NCBI GenBank assembly: GCA_920105625.2
Contig: CAKKTE020000276.1
Coordinates: 341,857-405,856 of the forward strand
Reading direction: 5' to 3'
Length of the DNA stretch: 64,000 bases
Source: Clusia tigrina
Taxonomy: Eukaryota > Arthropoda > Insecta > Diptera > Clusiidae
Part shown: piece after piece, positions 32,647 through 48,200 of the stretch
How the letters are laid out: each line of letters starts with the position of its first letter
Numbering within the stretch: the first letter of the stretch is position 1
Notes under the pieces: generated by a model
Database searches by the model: none
The model's input: only the letters and a program-made list of their open reading frames with translations
What the model was told of the DNA's origin: nothing
Made by a program: the position numbers and the translations under genes

Positions 32647-35600
32647 AAAGCTTTATGACGCTCCAGTAAAACGTTACAAGCATTTGAATGTTGCAAACGC
32701 ACCGTACAAAAGTTAGGGCCATTTGAAATTTTATCAGTGTTTTATTTTAGATATCAATGGCAGCATAGCTATGAGCGATAACTTAAATTTATCAGAGGCA
32801 CGAGTTCTTTATTGTCACATAATTTCAATGACTTATGGCGCTCCTTTAAAAAGTTACAAGCATTTGAATGTTGCAAACTTTGATTGATGAAGGACGCACC
32901 GTACAGAAGTTAGGGCCATTTGAAATTTTATCAGTGTTTGATTTTGGGAATCAAGGGTAGCATAGCTATGAGCGATAGCTTAAATTGATAAGAGGCACGA
33001 GTACTTTATTGTCACAAAATTCAAGGTTTTATGACGCTCCAGTAAAAAGTTACATGCATTTGATTGTTGCAAACTTTGATAGGAATAGGACCGTATAGAA
33101 ATTAGGGCCATTTGAAGTTTTAGCAGTGTTTGATTTGGGACTCAAAGGTAGCATAGCTATGAGCGATAGCTTAAATTGATAAGAGGAACGAGTACTTTAT
33201 TGTCACAAAATTTCAAGGTTTTATGACGCTCCAGTAGAAAGTTACAAGCATTTGATTGTTGCAAACTTTGATAGGTATAGGATGCACCGTATAGAAGTTA
33301 GGGCCATTTGATGTTTTATCAGTGTTCTCGTTTGGGACTCAAGGGTGGCATAGCTATGAGCGATAACTTGAATAGATAAGAGGCTCGAGTACTTTATTGT
33401 CACAAAATTTCAAGGTTTTATGACGCTCCAGTAAAAAGTTACAAGCATTTGAATGTTGCAAACTTTGATAGGTATAGGACGCACTGTACAGAAGTTAGGG
33501 CCATGTGAAGTTTTAGCAGGGTTTGATTTGAGACTCAAAGATAGCATAGCTATGAGCGATAGCTCAAATTGATAAGAGGCACGAGTACTTTATTGTCACA
33601 AAATTTCAAGGGTTTATGATGCTCCAGTAACAAATTACAAGCATTTGAAAGTTGCAAACTTTGATAGGTATAGGACGCACCGTATACAAGTCATTTGAAA
33701 TTTCATCAGTGTTTTATTTTGAGTCTTAATGGTAACATAGCTATGAGCGAAAGCTTAAATTGAGAGGCACAAGTACTTTATTGTCACAAAATTTCGAGGT
33801 TTTATGACGCTTCAGTAAAAACTACAAGCATTTGAATGTTGCAAAACTTTGATAGGTGTAGGAGGCACCGTATAGAAGTTAGGGCCATTTAAAGTTTTAC
33901 CAGTGTTTGATTTGGGACTGAAGGGTAGCATAGGTATGAGCGACAGCGTAAATTGATAAGAGGCACGAGTACATTATTGTCACAAAATTTCAATGTTTTC
34001 AATGCACCGTATAGAAGTTAGGGCCATTTGATGTTTTATCAGTGTTCTCGTTTGGGAATCAAGGGTAGCATAGCTCTGAGCGATAGCTTAAATTGATAAG
34101 AGGCACAAGTACTTTATTGTCACAAAATTTCAAGGTTTTATGAAGCTCCAGTAAAAAGTTACAAGCATTTGAATGTTGCAAACTTTGATAGGTATTGGAC
34201 GCACTATACAGAAGTTTGGGCCATTTAAAGTTTTAGCAGTGTTTGATTTGGGACTCAAAGATAGCATAGCTATGAGCGATAGCTTAAATGGATAAGAAGC
34301 GCGAGTACTTTATTGTCGCAAAATTTCAAGGTTTTATGACGCTCCAGTAAAAAATTACAAGCATTTGAATGTTGCCAACTGGGGTAGGTATAGGACGCAC
34401 CGTATAGAAGTTAGGGCCATTTGAAATTTTATCAGTGTTTTATTTTGGGTGTCAATGGTAGCATAGCTCTGACCGATAGCTTAATTTTATAAGAGGCGCG
34501 AGTACTTTATATTCACAAAATTTCAAGGTCTTATGACGCTCCAGTAAAAAGTTACAAGCATTTGAATGTTGCAAACTTTGATAGGTGTAGGACGCACCGT
34601 ACAGAAGTTGGGGCCATTTGAAGTTTTATCAGTGTTTGATTTGGGACTCAAGGGTAGCATAGCTATGAGCGATAGCTTAAATGGATAAGAGGCACGAGTA
34701 CTTTATTGTCACAACATTTCAAGGTTTTATGACGATCCAGTAAAAAATTACAAGCATTTGAATGTTGCAAACTTTGATAGGTGTAGGATGCACCGTCTAG
34801 AAGTTAGGGCCATTTGAAGTTCTAGCAGTGTTTGATATGGGACTCGACCGTAGCATAGCTATGAGCGATAGCTTAAATTGATAAGAGGTACGAGTACTTT
34901 ATTGTCACAAAATTTCAAGGTTTTATGACGCTTCAGTAAAAAGTTACAAGCATTTGAATGTTGCAAACTTTGCTAGGTGTAGGAGGCACCGCATAGAAGT
35001 TAGGGCCATTTGAAGTTCTAGCAGTGGTTGATGTGAGACTCAACCGTAGCATAGCTATGAGCGATAGCTTAAATTGATAAGAGGTTCGAGTACTTTATTG
35101 TCACAACATTTCAAGGTTTTATGATGCTCCAGTAAAAAATTATAAGCATTTGAATGTTGCAAACTTTGATTGGTGTAGGATGCACCGTATAGAAGTTAGG
35201 GCCATTTGAAGTTTAATCAGTGTTTGATTTTGGGAATCAAGGATAGCATAGCTATGAGCGATAGGCTAGATTGATAAGAGGCACAAGTACTTTATTGTCA
35301 CAAAATTTCAAGGTTTTATGACGCTTCAGTAAAAAGTTGCAAGCATTTGAATGTTGCAAACTTTGATAGGTGTAGGAGGCACCGCATATAAGTTAGGGCC
35401 ATTTGAAGTTTTAGCAGTGTTTGATTTGGGACTCAAGGGTAGCATAGCTATGTGCGATAACTTAAATTGATAAGAGGCGCGAGGACTTTATTGTCACAAA
35501 ATTTCAAGATTTTATGACGCTCCATGCAAAAGTTACAAGCATTTGAATGTTGCAAACTTTGATAGGTATAGGATGCACCGTATAGAAGTTAGGGCCATTT

Positions 35601-38600
35601 GAAGTTCTAGCAGTGTTTGATGTGGGACTCAACCTTAGCATAACTATGAGCGATAGCTTAAATTGATAAGAGGTACGAGTACTTTATTGTCACAACATTT
35701 CAAGGTTTTATGACGCTCCAGTAAAAAATTACAAGCATTTGAATGTTGCAAACTTTGATAGGTGTAGAATGCACCGTATAGAAGTTAGGTCCATTTGAAG
35801 TTTTATCAGTGTTTGATTTTGGGAATCAGGGGTAGCATAGCTATGAGCGATAGCTTAAATTGATAAGAAGCACGAGTACTTTATTGTCAAACATTCAAGG
35901 TTTTATGAAGCTCCAGTAAAAAGTTACAAGCATTTGAATGTTGCAAACTTTGATAGGTATAGGACGCACTATACAGAAGTTTGGGCCATTTAAAGTTTTA
36001 GCAGTGTTTGATTTGGGACTCAAAGATAGCATAGCTATGAGCGATAGCTTAAATGGATAAGAGGCACGAGAACTTTATTGTCACAAAATTTCAAGGTTTT
36101 ATGAAGCTCCAGTAAAAAATTACAAGCATTTGAATGTTGCCAACTGTGGTAGGTATAGGACGCACCGTATAGAAGTTAGGGCCATTTGAAATTTTATCAG
36201 TGTTTTATTTTGGGTCTCAATGGTAGCATAGCTCTGAGCGATAGCTTAAATTTATAAGATGCGCGAGTAATTTATATTCACAAAATTTCAAGGTCTTATG
36301 ACGCTCCAGTAAAAAGTTACAAGCATTTGAATGTTGCAAACTTTCATAGGTATAGGAGGCACCGCATAGAAGTTAGGGCCATTTGAAATTTTATCAGTAT
36401 TTTATTTTGAGTCTCAATGGTAACATAGCTATGAGCGAAAGCTTAAATTGATAAGAGGCACAAGTACTTTATTGTCACAAAATTTCAAGGTTTTATGACG
36501 CTGCAGTAAAAAGTACAAGCATGAATGTTGCAAACTTTGATAGGTGTAGGTGGCACCGTATAGAAGTTAGGGCCATTTGAAGTTTTAACAGTTTTTGATT
36601 TGGGACGCAAGGGTATCATAGCTATGAGCGATAACTTAAATTGATAAGAGCCACGAGTACTTTATTGCCGCAAAATTTCAAGGTTCTATGACGCTCCAGT
36701 AAAAAGTTACATGCATTTGATTGTTGCAAACTTTGATAGGAGTAGGACGCACCGTATAGAGGTTAGGGCCATTTGAAGTATTAGCAGTGTTTGATTTGGG
36801 ACTCAAAGGTAGCATAGCTATCAGCGATAGCTTAAATTGATAAGAGGAACGAGTACTTTATTGTCAGAAAATTTCAAGGTTTTATGACGCTTCAGTAAAA
36901 AGTTACAAGCATTTGAATGTTGCAAACTTTCATAGGTATAGGAGGCACCGCATAGAAGTTAGGGCCATTTGAAGTTTTAGCAGTGTTTGATTTGGGACTC
37001 AAAGGTAGCATAGCTATCAGCGATAGCTTAAATTGATAAGAGGCACGAGTACTTTATTGTCAGAAAATTTCAAGGTTTTATGACGCTTCAGTAAAAAGTT
37101 ACAAGCATTTGAATGTTGCAAACTTTGATAGTGTAGGAGGCACCGCATAGAAGTTAGGGCCATTTGAAGTTCTAACAGTATTTGATGTGGGACTCAACCG
37201 TAGCATAGCTATGAGCGATAGCTTAAATTGATAAGAGGTACGAGACCTTTATTGTCACAACATTTCAAGGTTTTATGACGCTCCAGAAAAAATTACAAGC
37301 ATTTGAATGTTGCAAACTTTGATAGGTGTAGGATGCACCGTATAGAAGTTAGGGCCATTTGAAGGTTAATCAGTGTTTGATTTTGGGAATCAAGGGTAGC
37401 ATAGCTATGAGCGATAGCTTAAATTGATAAGAGGCACAAGTACTTTATTGTCACAAAATTTCAAGGTTTTATGACGCTTCAGTAAAAAGTTACGAGCATT
37501 TGAATGTTGCAAACTTTGATAGGTGTAGGAGGCACCGCATAGAAGTTAGGACCATTTGAAGTTTTAGCAGTGTTTGATTTGGGACTCAAGGGTAGCATAG
37601 CTATGAGCGATAACTTAAATTGATAAGAGGCACGAGTACTTTATTGTCACAAAATTTCAAGATTTTATGACGCTCCATGCAAAAGTTACAAGCATTTGAA
37701 TGTTGCAAACTTTGATAGGTATAGGATGCACCGTATAGAAGTTAGGGCCATTTGAAGTTCTAGCAGTGTTTGATGTGGGACTCAACCGTAGCATAGCTAT
37801 GAGCGATAGCTTAAATTGATAAGAGGTACGAGTACTTTATTGTCACAACATTTCAATGTTTTATGACGCTCCAGTAAAAAAATACAAGCATTTGGATGTT
37901 GCAAATTTTGATAGGTGTTGAATGCACCGTATAGAAGTTAGGACCATTTGAAGTTTTATCAGTGTTTAATTTTGAGAATCAAGGGTAGCATAGCTATGAG
38001 CGATAGCTTAAATTGATAAGAGGCACGAGTACTTTATAGTCACAAAATTCAAGGTTTTATGACGCTCCAGTAAAAAGTTACATGCATTTGATTGTTGCAA
38101 ACTTTGATAGGAATAGGACCGTATAGAAGTGAGGGCCATTTGAAGTTTTAGCAGTGTTTGATTTGGGACTCAGAGGTAGCATAGCTATGGGCGATAGCTT
38201 AAATTGATAAGAGGAACGAGTACTTTATTGTCACAAAATTTCAAGGTTTTATGACGCTCCAGTAAAAAGTTACAAGCATTTGAATGTTGCAAACTTTGAT
38301 AGGTATATGATGCACCGTATAGAAGTTAGGGCCATTTGAAGTTGTATCAGTGTTTTAGGTTGGGACTCAAGGGTGGCATAGCTATGAGCGATAACTTAAA
38401 TGGATACGAGGCGCGAGTACTTTATTGACACAAAATTTCAAGGTTTTATGACGCTCCAGTAAAAAGTTACAAGCATTTGAATGTTGCAAACTTTGATAGG
38501 TATAGGACGCACTGTACAGAAGTTAGGGCCATTCAAAGTTTTACCAGTGTTTGATTTGGGACTGAAGGGTAGCATAGCTATGAGCGACAGCGTAAATTGA

Positions 38601-41600
38601 TAAGAGGCACGAGTACATTATTGTCACAAAATTTCAATGTTTTATGACGCTTCAGTAAAAAGTGACAAGCATTTGATTGTTGCAAACTTTGATAGGTATA
38701 GGATGCACCGTATAGAAGTTAGGGCCATTTGATGTTTTATCAGTGTTCTCGTTTGGGACTCAAGGCTGGCATAGCTATGAGCGATAACTTAAATAGATAA
38801 GAGGCTCGAGTACTTTATTGTCACAAAATTTCAAGGTTTTATGACACTCCAGTAAAAAGTTACAAGCATTTGAAAGTTGCAAACTTTGATAGGTATAGGA
38901 CGCACCGTATAGAAGTCATTTGAAATTTTATCAGTGTTTTATTTTGAGTCTCAATGGTAACATTGCTATGAGCGATAGCTTAAATTGATAAGAAGCACAA
39001 GTTCTTTATTGTCACAAAATTTCAAGGTTTTATGACGCTTCAGTAAGTACAAGCATTTGAATGTTGCAAAATTTGCTAGGTGTAGGAGGCAAGGTATAGA
39101 AGTTAGGGCCATTTGAAGTTTTAGCAGTTTTTGATTTGGGACGCAAGGGTAGCATAGCTATGAGCGATAACTTAAATTGATAAGAGGCACGAGTACTTTA
39201 TTGTCACAAAATTCCAAGGTTTTGTGACGCTCCAGTAAAAAGTTACATGCATTTGATTGTTGCAAACTTTGATAGGAGTAGGACGCACCGTATAGAGGTT
39301 AGGGCCATTTCAAATTTTAGCAGTGTTTGATTTGGGACTCAAGGGTAGCATAGCTATGAGCGATAGCTTAAATTGATAAGAGGCACGAGTACTTTATTGT
39401 CACAAAATTTCAAGGTTTTATGACGCTTCAGTAAAAAGTTACAAGCATTTGAATGTTGCAAACTTTGCTAGATGTAGGAGGCACCGCATAGAAGTTAGGG
39501 CCATTTGAAGTTCTAGCAGTGTTTGATGTGGGACTCAACCGTAGTATAGCTATGAGCGATAGCTTAAATTGATAAGAGGTACGAGTACTTTATTGTCACA
39601 ACTTTTCACGGTTTTATGACGCTCCAGTAAAAAAAATTATATGCCTTTGAATGTTGCAAACTTTGATAGGTGTAGGATGCACCGTATAGAAGTTAGGGCC
39701 ATTTGAAGTTTAATCAGTGTTTGATTTTGGGAATCAAGGGTAGCATAGCTATGAGCGATAGCTTAAATTGATAAGAGGCACAAGTACTTTATTGTCACAA
39801 AATTTCAAGGTTTTATGACGCTTCAGTAAAAAGTTGCAAGCATTTGAATGTTGCAAACTTTGATAGGTGTAGGAGGCACCGCATAGAAGTTAGGGCCATT
39901 TGAAGTTTTAGCAGTGTTTGATTTGCTTGATAGCTATGAGCGATAACTTAAATTGATAAGAGGCATGAGTACTTTATTGTCACAAAATTTCAAGATTTTA
40001 TGACGCTCCATGCAAAAGTTAAAAGCATTTGAATGTTGCAAACTTTGATAGGTATAGGATGCACCGTATAGAAATTAGGGCCATTTGAAGTTCTAGCAGT
40101 GTTTGATGTGGGACTCAACCGTAGCAAAGCTATGAGCGATAGCTTAAATTGATAAGAGGTACGAGTACTTTATTGTCACAACATTTCAAGGTTTTATGAC
40201 GCTCCAGTAAAAAATTACAAGCATTTGAATGTTGCAAACTTTGATAGGTGTAGAATGCACCGTATCGAAGTTAGGCCCGTTTCAAGTTTTATCAGTGTTT
40301 GATTTTGGGGATCAGGGGTAGCATAGCTATGAGCGTTAGCTTAAATTTATAAGAGGCACGAGTACTTTATTGTCACAACATTCAAGGATTTATGAAGCTC
40401 CAGTAAAAAGTTACAAGCATTTGAATGTTGCAAACTTTGATAGGTATAGGACGCACTATACAGAAGTTTGGGCCATTTAAAGTTTTAGTAGTGTTTGATT
40501 TGGGACTCAAAGAAAGCATAGCTATGAGCGATAGCTTAAATGGATAAGAGGCACAAGTACTTTATTGTCACAAAATTTCAAGGTTTTATGACGCTTCAGT
40601 AAAAAGTTACAGGCATTTGAAAGTTGCAAACTTTGATAGGTGCAGGATGCACCGTATAGAAGTTAGGGCCATTTGAAGTTTTATCAGTGTTTGATTTTGG
40701 GAATCAAGGGTAGCATAGCTATAAGCGATAGCCTGAATTGATAAGAGGCACAAGTACTTTACTGTAACAAAATTTCAAGGTTTTATGACGCTTCAGTAAA
40801 AAGTTACAAGCATTTGAATGTTGCAAACTTTCATAGGTATAGGAGGCACCGCATAGAAGTTAGGGCCATTTGAAGTTTTAGCAGTGTTTGATTTGGGACT
40901 CAAAGATAGCATAGCTATGAGCGATAACTTAAATTGATAAGAGGCGCGAGTACTTTATTGTCACAAAATTCAAGGTTTTATGACGCTCCAGTAAAAAGTT
41001 ACATGCATTTGATTGTTGCAAACTTTGATAGGAATAGGACGCACCTTATAGAAGTTAGGGCCATTTCAAGTTTTAGCACTGTTTGATTTGGGACTCAAAG
41101 GTAGCATAGCTATAAGCGATAGCTTAAATTGATAAGTGGCAGGAGTACTTTATTGTCACAAAATTTCAAGGTTTTATGACGCTCCAGTAAAAAGTTACAA
41201 GCATTTGAATGTTGCAATCTTTGATAGGTATATGACGCACCGTATAGAAGTTAGGGCGATTTGAAGTTTTATCAGTGTTTGATTTTGGGAATCGAGGGTA
41301 GCATAGCTCTGAGCGATAGCTTAAATTGATAAGAGGCACAAGTACTTTATTGTCACATAATTTCAAGGTCTTATGACGCTTCAGTAAAAAGTTTAATAGC
41401 ATTTGAATGTTGCAAACTTTGATAGGTGTAGGACGCACCGTATAGAAGTTAGGGCCATTTGAAGTTTTATCAGTGTTTTAGTTTGGGACTCAAGGGTGGC
41501 ATAGCTATGAGCGATAACTTAAATGGATAAGAGGCTCGAGTACTTTATTGTCACAAAATTTCAAGGTTTTATGAAGCTCCAGTAAAAAGTTACAAGCATT

Positions 41601-44600
41601 TGAATGTTGAAAACTTTGATAGCTACAGGATGCCCTATACAGAAGTTTGGGCCATTTAAAGTTTTAGCAGTGATCGATTTGGGACTCAAAGATAGCATAG
41701 CTATGAGCGATAACTTAAAAGGGTAAGAGGCACGAGTACTTTATTGTCAGAAAATTTCAAGGTAAGTTGCCAACTGTGGCAGGTTTGATTTTGGGAATCA
41801 GGGGTAGCATAGCTATGAGCGTTAACATAAATGGACACGAGGCTCGAGTACTTTATTGTCACAAAATTTCAAGGTTTTATGACGCTCCAGTGAAAAGTTA
41901 CAAGCATTTGAATGTTGCAAACTTTGATAGGTATAGGACGCACTTTACAGAAGTTAGGGCCATTTAAAGTTTTACCAGTGTTTGATGTGGGACTGAAGGG
42001 TAGCATAGCTATGAGCGACAGCGTAAATTGATGAGAGGCACGAGTACATATTTGTCACAAAATTTCAATGTTTTATGACGCTTCAGTAAAAAGTTACAAG
42101 CATTTGATTGTTGCAAACTTTGATAGGTATAGGATGCACCGTATAGAAGTTAGGTCCATTTGATGTTTTATCAGTGTTCTCGTTTGGGAATCAAGGGTAG
42201 CATAGCTCTGAGCGATAGCTTAAATTGATAAGAGGCACAAGTACTTTATTGTCACATAATTTCAAGGTCTTATGACGCTTCAGTAAAAAGTTTAATAGTA
42301 TTTGAATGTTGCAAACTTTGATAGGTGTGGGACGCATCGTATAGAAGTTAGGGCCATTTGAAGTTTTATCAGTGTTTTAGTTTGGGACTCAAGGGTGGCA
42401 TGGCTATGAGCGATAACTTAAATTGATAAGAGGCTCGAGTACTTTATTGTCACAAAATTTCAAGGTTTTATGAAGCTCCAGTAAAAAGTTACAAGCATTT
42501 GATGTTGAAAACTTTGATAGGTATAGGACGCACTATACAAAAGTTTGGGCCATTTAAAGTTTTAGCAGTGTTTGATTTGGGACTCAAAGATAGCATAGCT
42601 ATGAGCGATAGCTTAAATGGATAAGAGGCACGAGTACTTTGTTGTCACAACATTTCAATGTTTTATGGTGATCCAGTAAAAAATTACAAGCATTTGAATG
42701 TTGCAAACTTTGATAGGTGTAGGATGCACCGTATAGAAGTTAGGGCCATTTGAAGTGGTATCAGTGTTTGATTTTGGGAATCAAGGGTAGCATAGCTATG
42801 AGCGATAGCTTAAATTGATAAGAGTCAGAAGTACTTTATTGTCACAAAATTTCAAGGTTTTATGACGCTTCAGTAAAAAGTTACAAGCATTTGAATGTGG
42901 CAAACTTTCATAGGTATAGGAGGCACCGCATAGAAGTTAGGGCCATTTGTAGTTTTAGCAGTGTTTGATTTGGGACTCAAAAATAGCATAGCTATGACCG
43001 ATAAATTAAATTGATAAGAGGCGCGAGCACTTTATTGTCAGAAAATTCAAGGTTTTATGATGCTCCAGTAAAAAATTACAAGCATTTGAATGTTGCAAAC
43101 TTTCATAGGTATAGGACGCACCTTATAGAAGTTAGGGCCATTTGAAGTTTTAGCATTGTTTGATTTGGGACTCAAAGGTAGCACGGCTATGAGCGATAGC
43201 TTAAATTGATAAGAGGCACGAGTACTTTAATGTCACAAAATTTCAATGTTTTATGACCCTTCAGTAAAAAGTTGCAAGCATTTGAATGTTGCAATCTGTG
43301 ATAGGTATATGACGCACCGTATAGAAGTTAGGGCCATTTGATGTTTTATCAGTGTTCTCGTTTCGGAATCAAGGGTAGCATAGCTCTGAGCGATAGCTTA
43401 AATTGATAATAGGCACAAGTACTTTATTGTCACATAATTTCAAGGTCTTATGACGCTTCAGTAAAAAGTTTAATAGCATTTGAATGTTGCAAACTGTGAT
43501 AGGTGTAGGACGCACCGTATAGAAGTTAGGGCCATTTGAGGCTTTATCAATGTTTTAGTTTGGGACTCAAGGGTGGCAAAGCTATAAGCGATAACTTAAA
43601 TGGATAAAAGGCTCGAGTACTTTATTGTCACAAAATTTCAAGGTTTTATGAAACTCCAGTAAAAAGTTACCAGCATTTGAATGTTGCAAACTTTGATAGG
43701 TATAGGACGCACCTTCTAGAAGTTAGGGCCATTTGAAGTTTTAGCATTGTTTGATTTGGGACTCAAAGGTAGCATGGCTATGAGCGATAGCTTAAATGGA
43801 TAAGAGGCACGAGTACTTTATTGTCACAACATTTCAAGGTTTTATGACGATCCAGTAAAAAATTACAAACATTTGAATGTTGCAAACTTTGATAGGTGTA
43901 GGATGCACCGTATAGAAGTTAGGGCCATTTGAAGTTTTATCAGTGTTTGATTTTGGGAATCAAGGGTAGCATATCTATGAGCGATAGCTTAAATTGATAA
44001 GAGGCACAAGTACTTTATTGTCACAAAATTTCAAGGGTTTATGGCGCTTCAGTAAAAAGTTACAAACATTTGAATGTTGCAAACTTTCATAGGTATAGGA
44101 GGCACCGCATAGAAGTTAGGGCCATTTGAAGTTTTAGCAATGTCGGATTTGGGACTCAAAGATAGCATATCTATGAGCGATAACTTAAATTGATAAGAGG
44201 CGCCAGTACTTTATTGTCACAAAATTCAAGGTTTTATGACGCTCCTGTAAAAAGTTACATGCATTTGATTGTTGCAAACTTTGATAGGAATAGGACGCAC
44301 CTTATAGAAGTTAGGGCCATTTGAAGTTTTAGCATTGTTTGATTTGGGACTCAAAGGTAGCATAGCTATGAGCGATAGCTTAAATTGATAAGAGGCACGA
44401 GTATTGTTTATTGTTACAAAATTTTAAGGTTTTATGACGCTCCAGTGAAAAGTTACAAGCATTTGAATGTTGCAAACTTTGATATGTATAGGACGCACTG
44501 TACTGAAGTTAGGCACATTTAAAGTTTTACCAGTGTTTGATTTGGGACTGAAGGGTAGCATAGCTATGAGCGACTGCGTAAATTGATAAGAGGCACATTA

Positions 44601-45267
44601 TTGTCACAAAATTTCAATGTTTTATGACGCTTCAGTAAAAAGTTACAAGCATTTGATTGTTGCAAACTTTGATTGGTATAGGATGCACCGTATAGAAGTT
44701 AGGGCCATTTGATGTTTTAGCAGTGTTCTCGTTTGGCACTCAAGGGTGGCATAGCTATGAGCGATAACTTAAATAGATAAGAGGCTCGAGTACTTTATTG
44801 TCACAAAATTTCAAGGTTTTATGACGCTCCAGTAAAAAGTTACAAGTATTTAAATGCTGCAAACTTTGATAGGTATAGGACGCACTGTACAGGAGTTAGG
44901 GAAATTTGAAGTTTTAGCAGGGTTTGATTTGGGACTCAAAGATAGCATAGCTATGAGTGATAGCTTAAATTGATAAGAGGCACGAGTACTTTATTGTCAC
45001 AAAATTTCAAGGTTTTATGATGCTCCAGTAAAAAATTACAAGCATTTGAAATTTGCAAACTTTGATAGGTGTAGGAGGCACCGCATAGAAGTTAGGGCCA
45101 TTTGAAGTTTTAGCAGTGTTTGATTTGGGACTCAAGGGTACCATAGCTATGAGCGATAACTTAAATTGATAAGAGGCACGAGAACTTTATTGTCACAAAA
45201 TTCAAGGTTTTATGATGCTCCAGTAAAAAGTTACATGCATTTGATTGTTGCAAACTTTAATAGGATT

Positions 45268-48200
45268 AGGACGCACCGTATAGAAGTTAGGGCCATTTGA
45301 AGTTTTAGCAGTGTTTGATTTGGGACTCAAAGACAGCATAGCTATGACCGGTAGCTTAAGTTGATAAGAGGCACGAGTACTTTATTGTCACAAAATTTCA
45401 AGGTTTTATGACGCTCCAGTAAAAATTGAATGTTGCAAACTTTGATAGGTATATGACGCACCGTATAGAAGTTAGGGCCATTTGAAGTTTTATCAGTGTT
45501 TTAGGTTGGGACTCAAGGGTGGCATAGCTATGAGCGATAAATTAAACGGATACGAGGCTCGAGTACTTTATTGTCACAAAATTTCAAGGTTTTATGACGC
45601 TCCAGTAAAAAGTTGCAAGCATTTGAATGTAGCAAACTTTGATAGGTATAGGACGCACCTTATAGAAGTTAGGGCCAATTGAAGTTTTAGCAATGTTGGA
45701 TTTGGGAGTCAAGAGTAGCATAGCTATGAGCGATAGCTCAAATTGATAGGAGGTACGAGTACTTTATTGTCACAACATTTCAAGGTTTATGACGCTCCAG
45801 TAAAAAATTAGATGCATTTTAATTTTGCAAACTTTGATAGGTGTAGGATGCACCGTATAGAAGTTAGGGCCATTTGAAGTTTTAGCAGTGTTTGATTTTG
45901 GGACTAAAGGGTAGCAGAGCTATGAGCGATAGACTAAATTGATAAGAGGCACTAGTACTTTATTGTCACAAAATTTCAAGGTCTTATGACGCTTCAGTAA
46001 ATAGTTTAATAGCCTTTGAATATTGCAAACTTTGATTGGTGTAGGGCGCACCGTATAGAAGTTAGGGCCATTTGAAAATTTATCAGTGTTTTAGTTTGGG
46101 ACTCAAGGATGGCATAGCTATGAGCGATAACTTAAATGGATAAGAGGCTCGAGTATTTTATTGGCACAAATTTTCAAGGTTTAATGACGCTCCAGTAAAA
46201 AGTTACAAGCATTTGAATGTTGCAAGCTTTGATAGGTATAGGACGATTTGAAATTTGATCAGTGTTTTATTTTGGGTATCAATGGTAGCGTAGCTGTGAG
46301 CGATATCTTAAATTTACAAGATCCACGAGTATTTTATATTCACAAGGTCTTATGACGCTCCAGTAAAAAGTTACAAGCATGTTGCAAACTTTGATAGGTG
46401 TAGGACGCACCGTACAGAGGTTAGGGCCATTTGAAGTTTTATCAGTTTTGGATTTGGGACTCAAGGGTAGCATAGCTATGAGCGATAACTTAAATTGGTA
46501 AGAGGCACGAGTACTTTATTGTCACAAAATTTCAAGGTTTTATGACGCTTCAGTAAAAAGTTACAAGCATTTGAATGTTGCAAACTTTCATAGGTATAGG
46601 AGGTACCGCAGAAGTTAGGGCCATTTGAAGTTTTAGCAGTGTTTGATTTGGGACTCAAAGGTAGCATAGCTATAAGCTATAGCTTAAATTGATAAGAGGC
46701 ACGAGTACTTTATTGTCACAAAATTTCATGGATTTATGAGGCTCCAGTAAAAAGTTACAAGCATTTGAATGTTGCAAACTTTGATAGGTATAGGACGCAC
46801 TGTACAGAAGTTAGGGCCATTTGAAGTTTTAGCATTGTTTGATTTGGGACTCAAAGATAGGATAGCTATAAGCGATAGCTCAAATGGATAAGAGGCACGA
46901 GTACTTTATTGTCACAAAATTTCAAGGTTTTATGACGGTCCAGTAAAAAATTGCAAGCATTTCAATGTTGCCAACTTTGATAGGTATAGGACCCACCGTA
47001 TAGAAGTTAGGGCTATTTGAAATTTTATCAGTGTTTTATTTTGGGTCTCAATGGTAGCATAGCTATGAGCGATAGCTTAAATTTATAAGAGGCACGGGTA
47101 CTTTATATTCACAAAATTTCAAGGTCTTATGACGCTCCAGTAAAAAGTTACAAGCATTTGAATGTTGCAATCTTTGATAGGTGTAGGATGCACCGTACAG
47201 AAGTTGGGGCCATTTGAAGTTTTATCAGTGTTTGATTTGGGACTCAAGGGTAGCATAGCTATGAGCGATAGCTTAAATTGATAAGAGGCACAAGTACTTA
47301 TTGTCACAAAATTTCAAGGTCTTATGACGCTTCAGTAAAAAGTTACAAGCATTTGAATGTTGCAAACTTTCATAGGTATAGGAGGCACCGCATAGAAGTT
47401 AGGGCCACTTGAAGTTTTAGCAGTGTTTGATTTGGGACTCAAAGATAGCATAGCTATAAGCGATAACTTAAATTGATAAGAGGCGCGAGTACTTTATTGT
47501 CACAAAATTCAAGGTTTTATGACGCTCCAGTAAAAAGTTACATGCATTTTATTGTTGCAAACTTTGATAGGAATAGGACGCACCATATAGAAGTTAGGGC
47601 CATTTGACGTTTTAGCATTGTTTGATTTGGGACTCAAAGGTAGCATAGCTATGAGCGGTAGCTTAAATTGATAAGAGGCACGAGTACTTTATTGTCACAA
47701 CATTTCAAGGTTTTATGACGCTCCAGTAAAAAGTTACAAGCATTTGAATGTTTCAATCTTTGATAGGTATATGACGCACCGTATAGAAGTTAGGCCCATT
47801 TGAAGTTTTATCAGTGTTTGATTTTGGGAATCAAGGGTAGAATAGCTCTGAGCGATAGCTTAAATTGATTAGAGGCACAAGTACTTTATTGTCACATAAT
47901 TTCAAGGTCTTATGACGCTTCAGTAAAAAGTTTAATAGCCTTTGAATGTTGCAAACTTTTATAGGTGTAGGACGCACCGTATAGAAGTTAGGGCCATTTG
48001 AAGTTTTATCAGTGTTTAAGTTTTGGACTCAAGGGTGGCATAGATATGAGCGATAACTTAAATGGATAGAGGCTCGAGTACTTTATTGTCACAAAATTTC
48101 AAGGTTTTATGAAGCTCCAGTAAAAAGTTACAAGCATTTGAATGTTGCAAACATTGAAAGGTAAAGGACGCAGTATACAGAAGTTTGGGCCATTTAAAAT

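Noticed and set aside
41767..41967. Plus-strand frames of 66 codons in the satellite (also 45482-45682 and 48772-48972)
   Set aside because: Same explanation. The near-identical pair at 45482 and 48772 reflects the 3,290-bp duplication, not a gene family.
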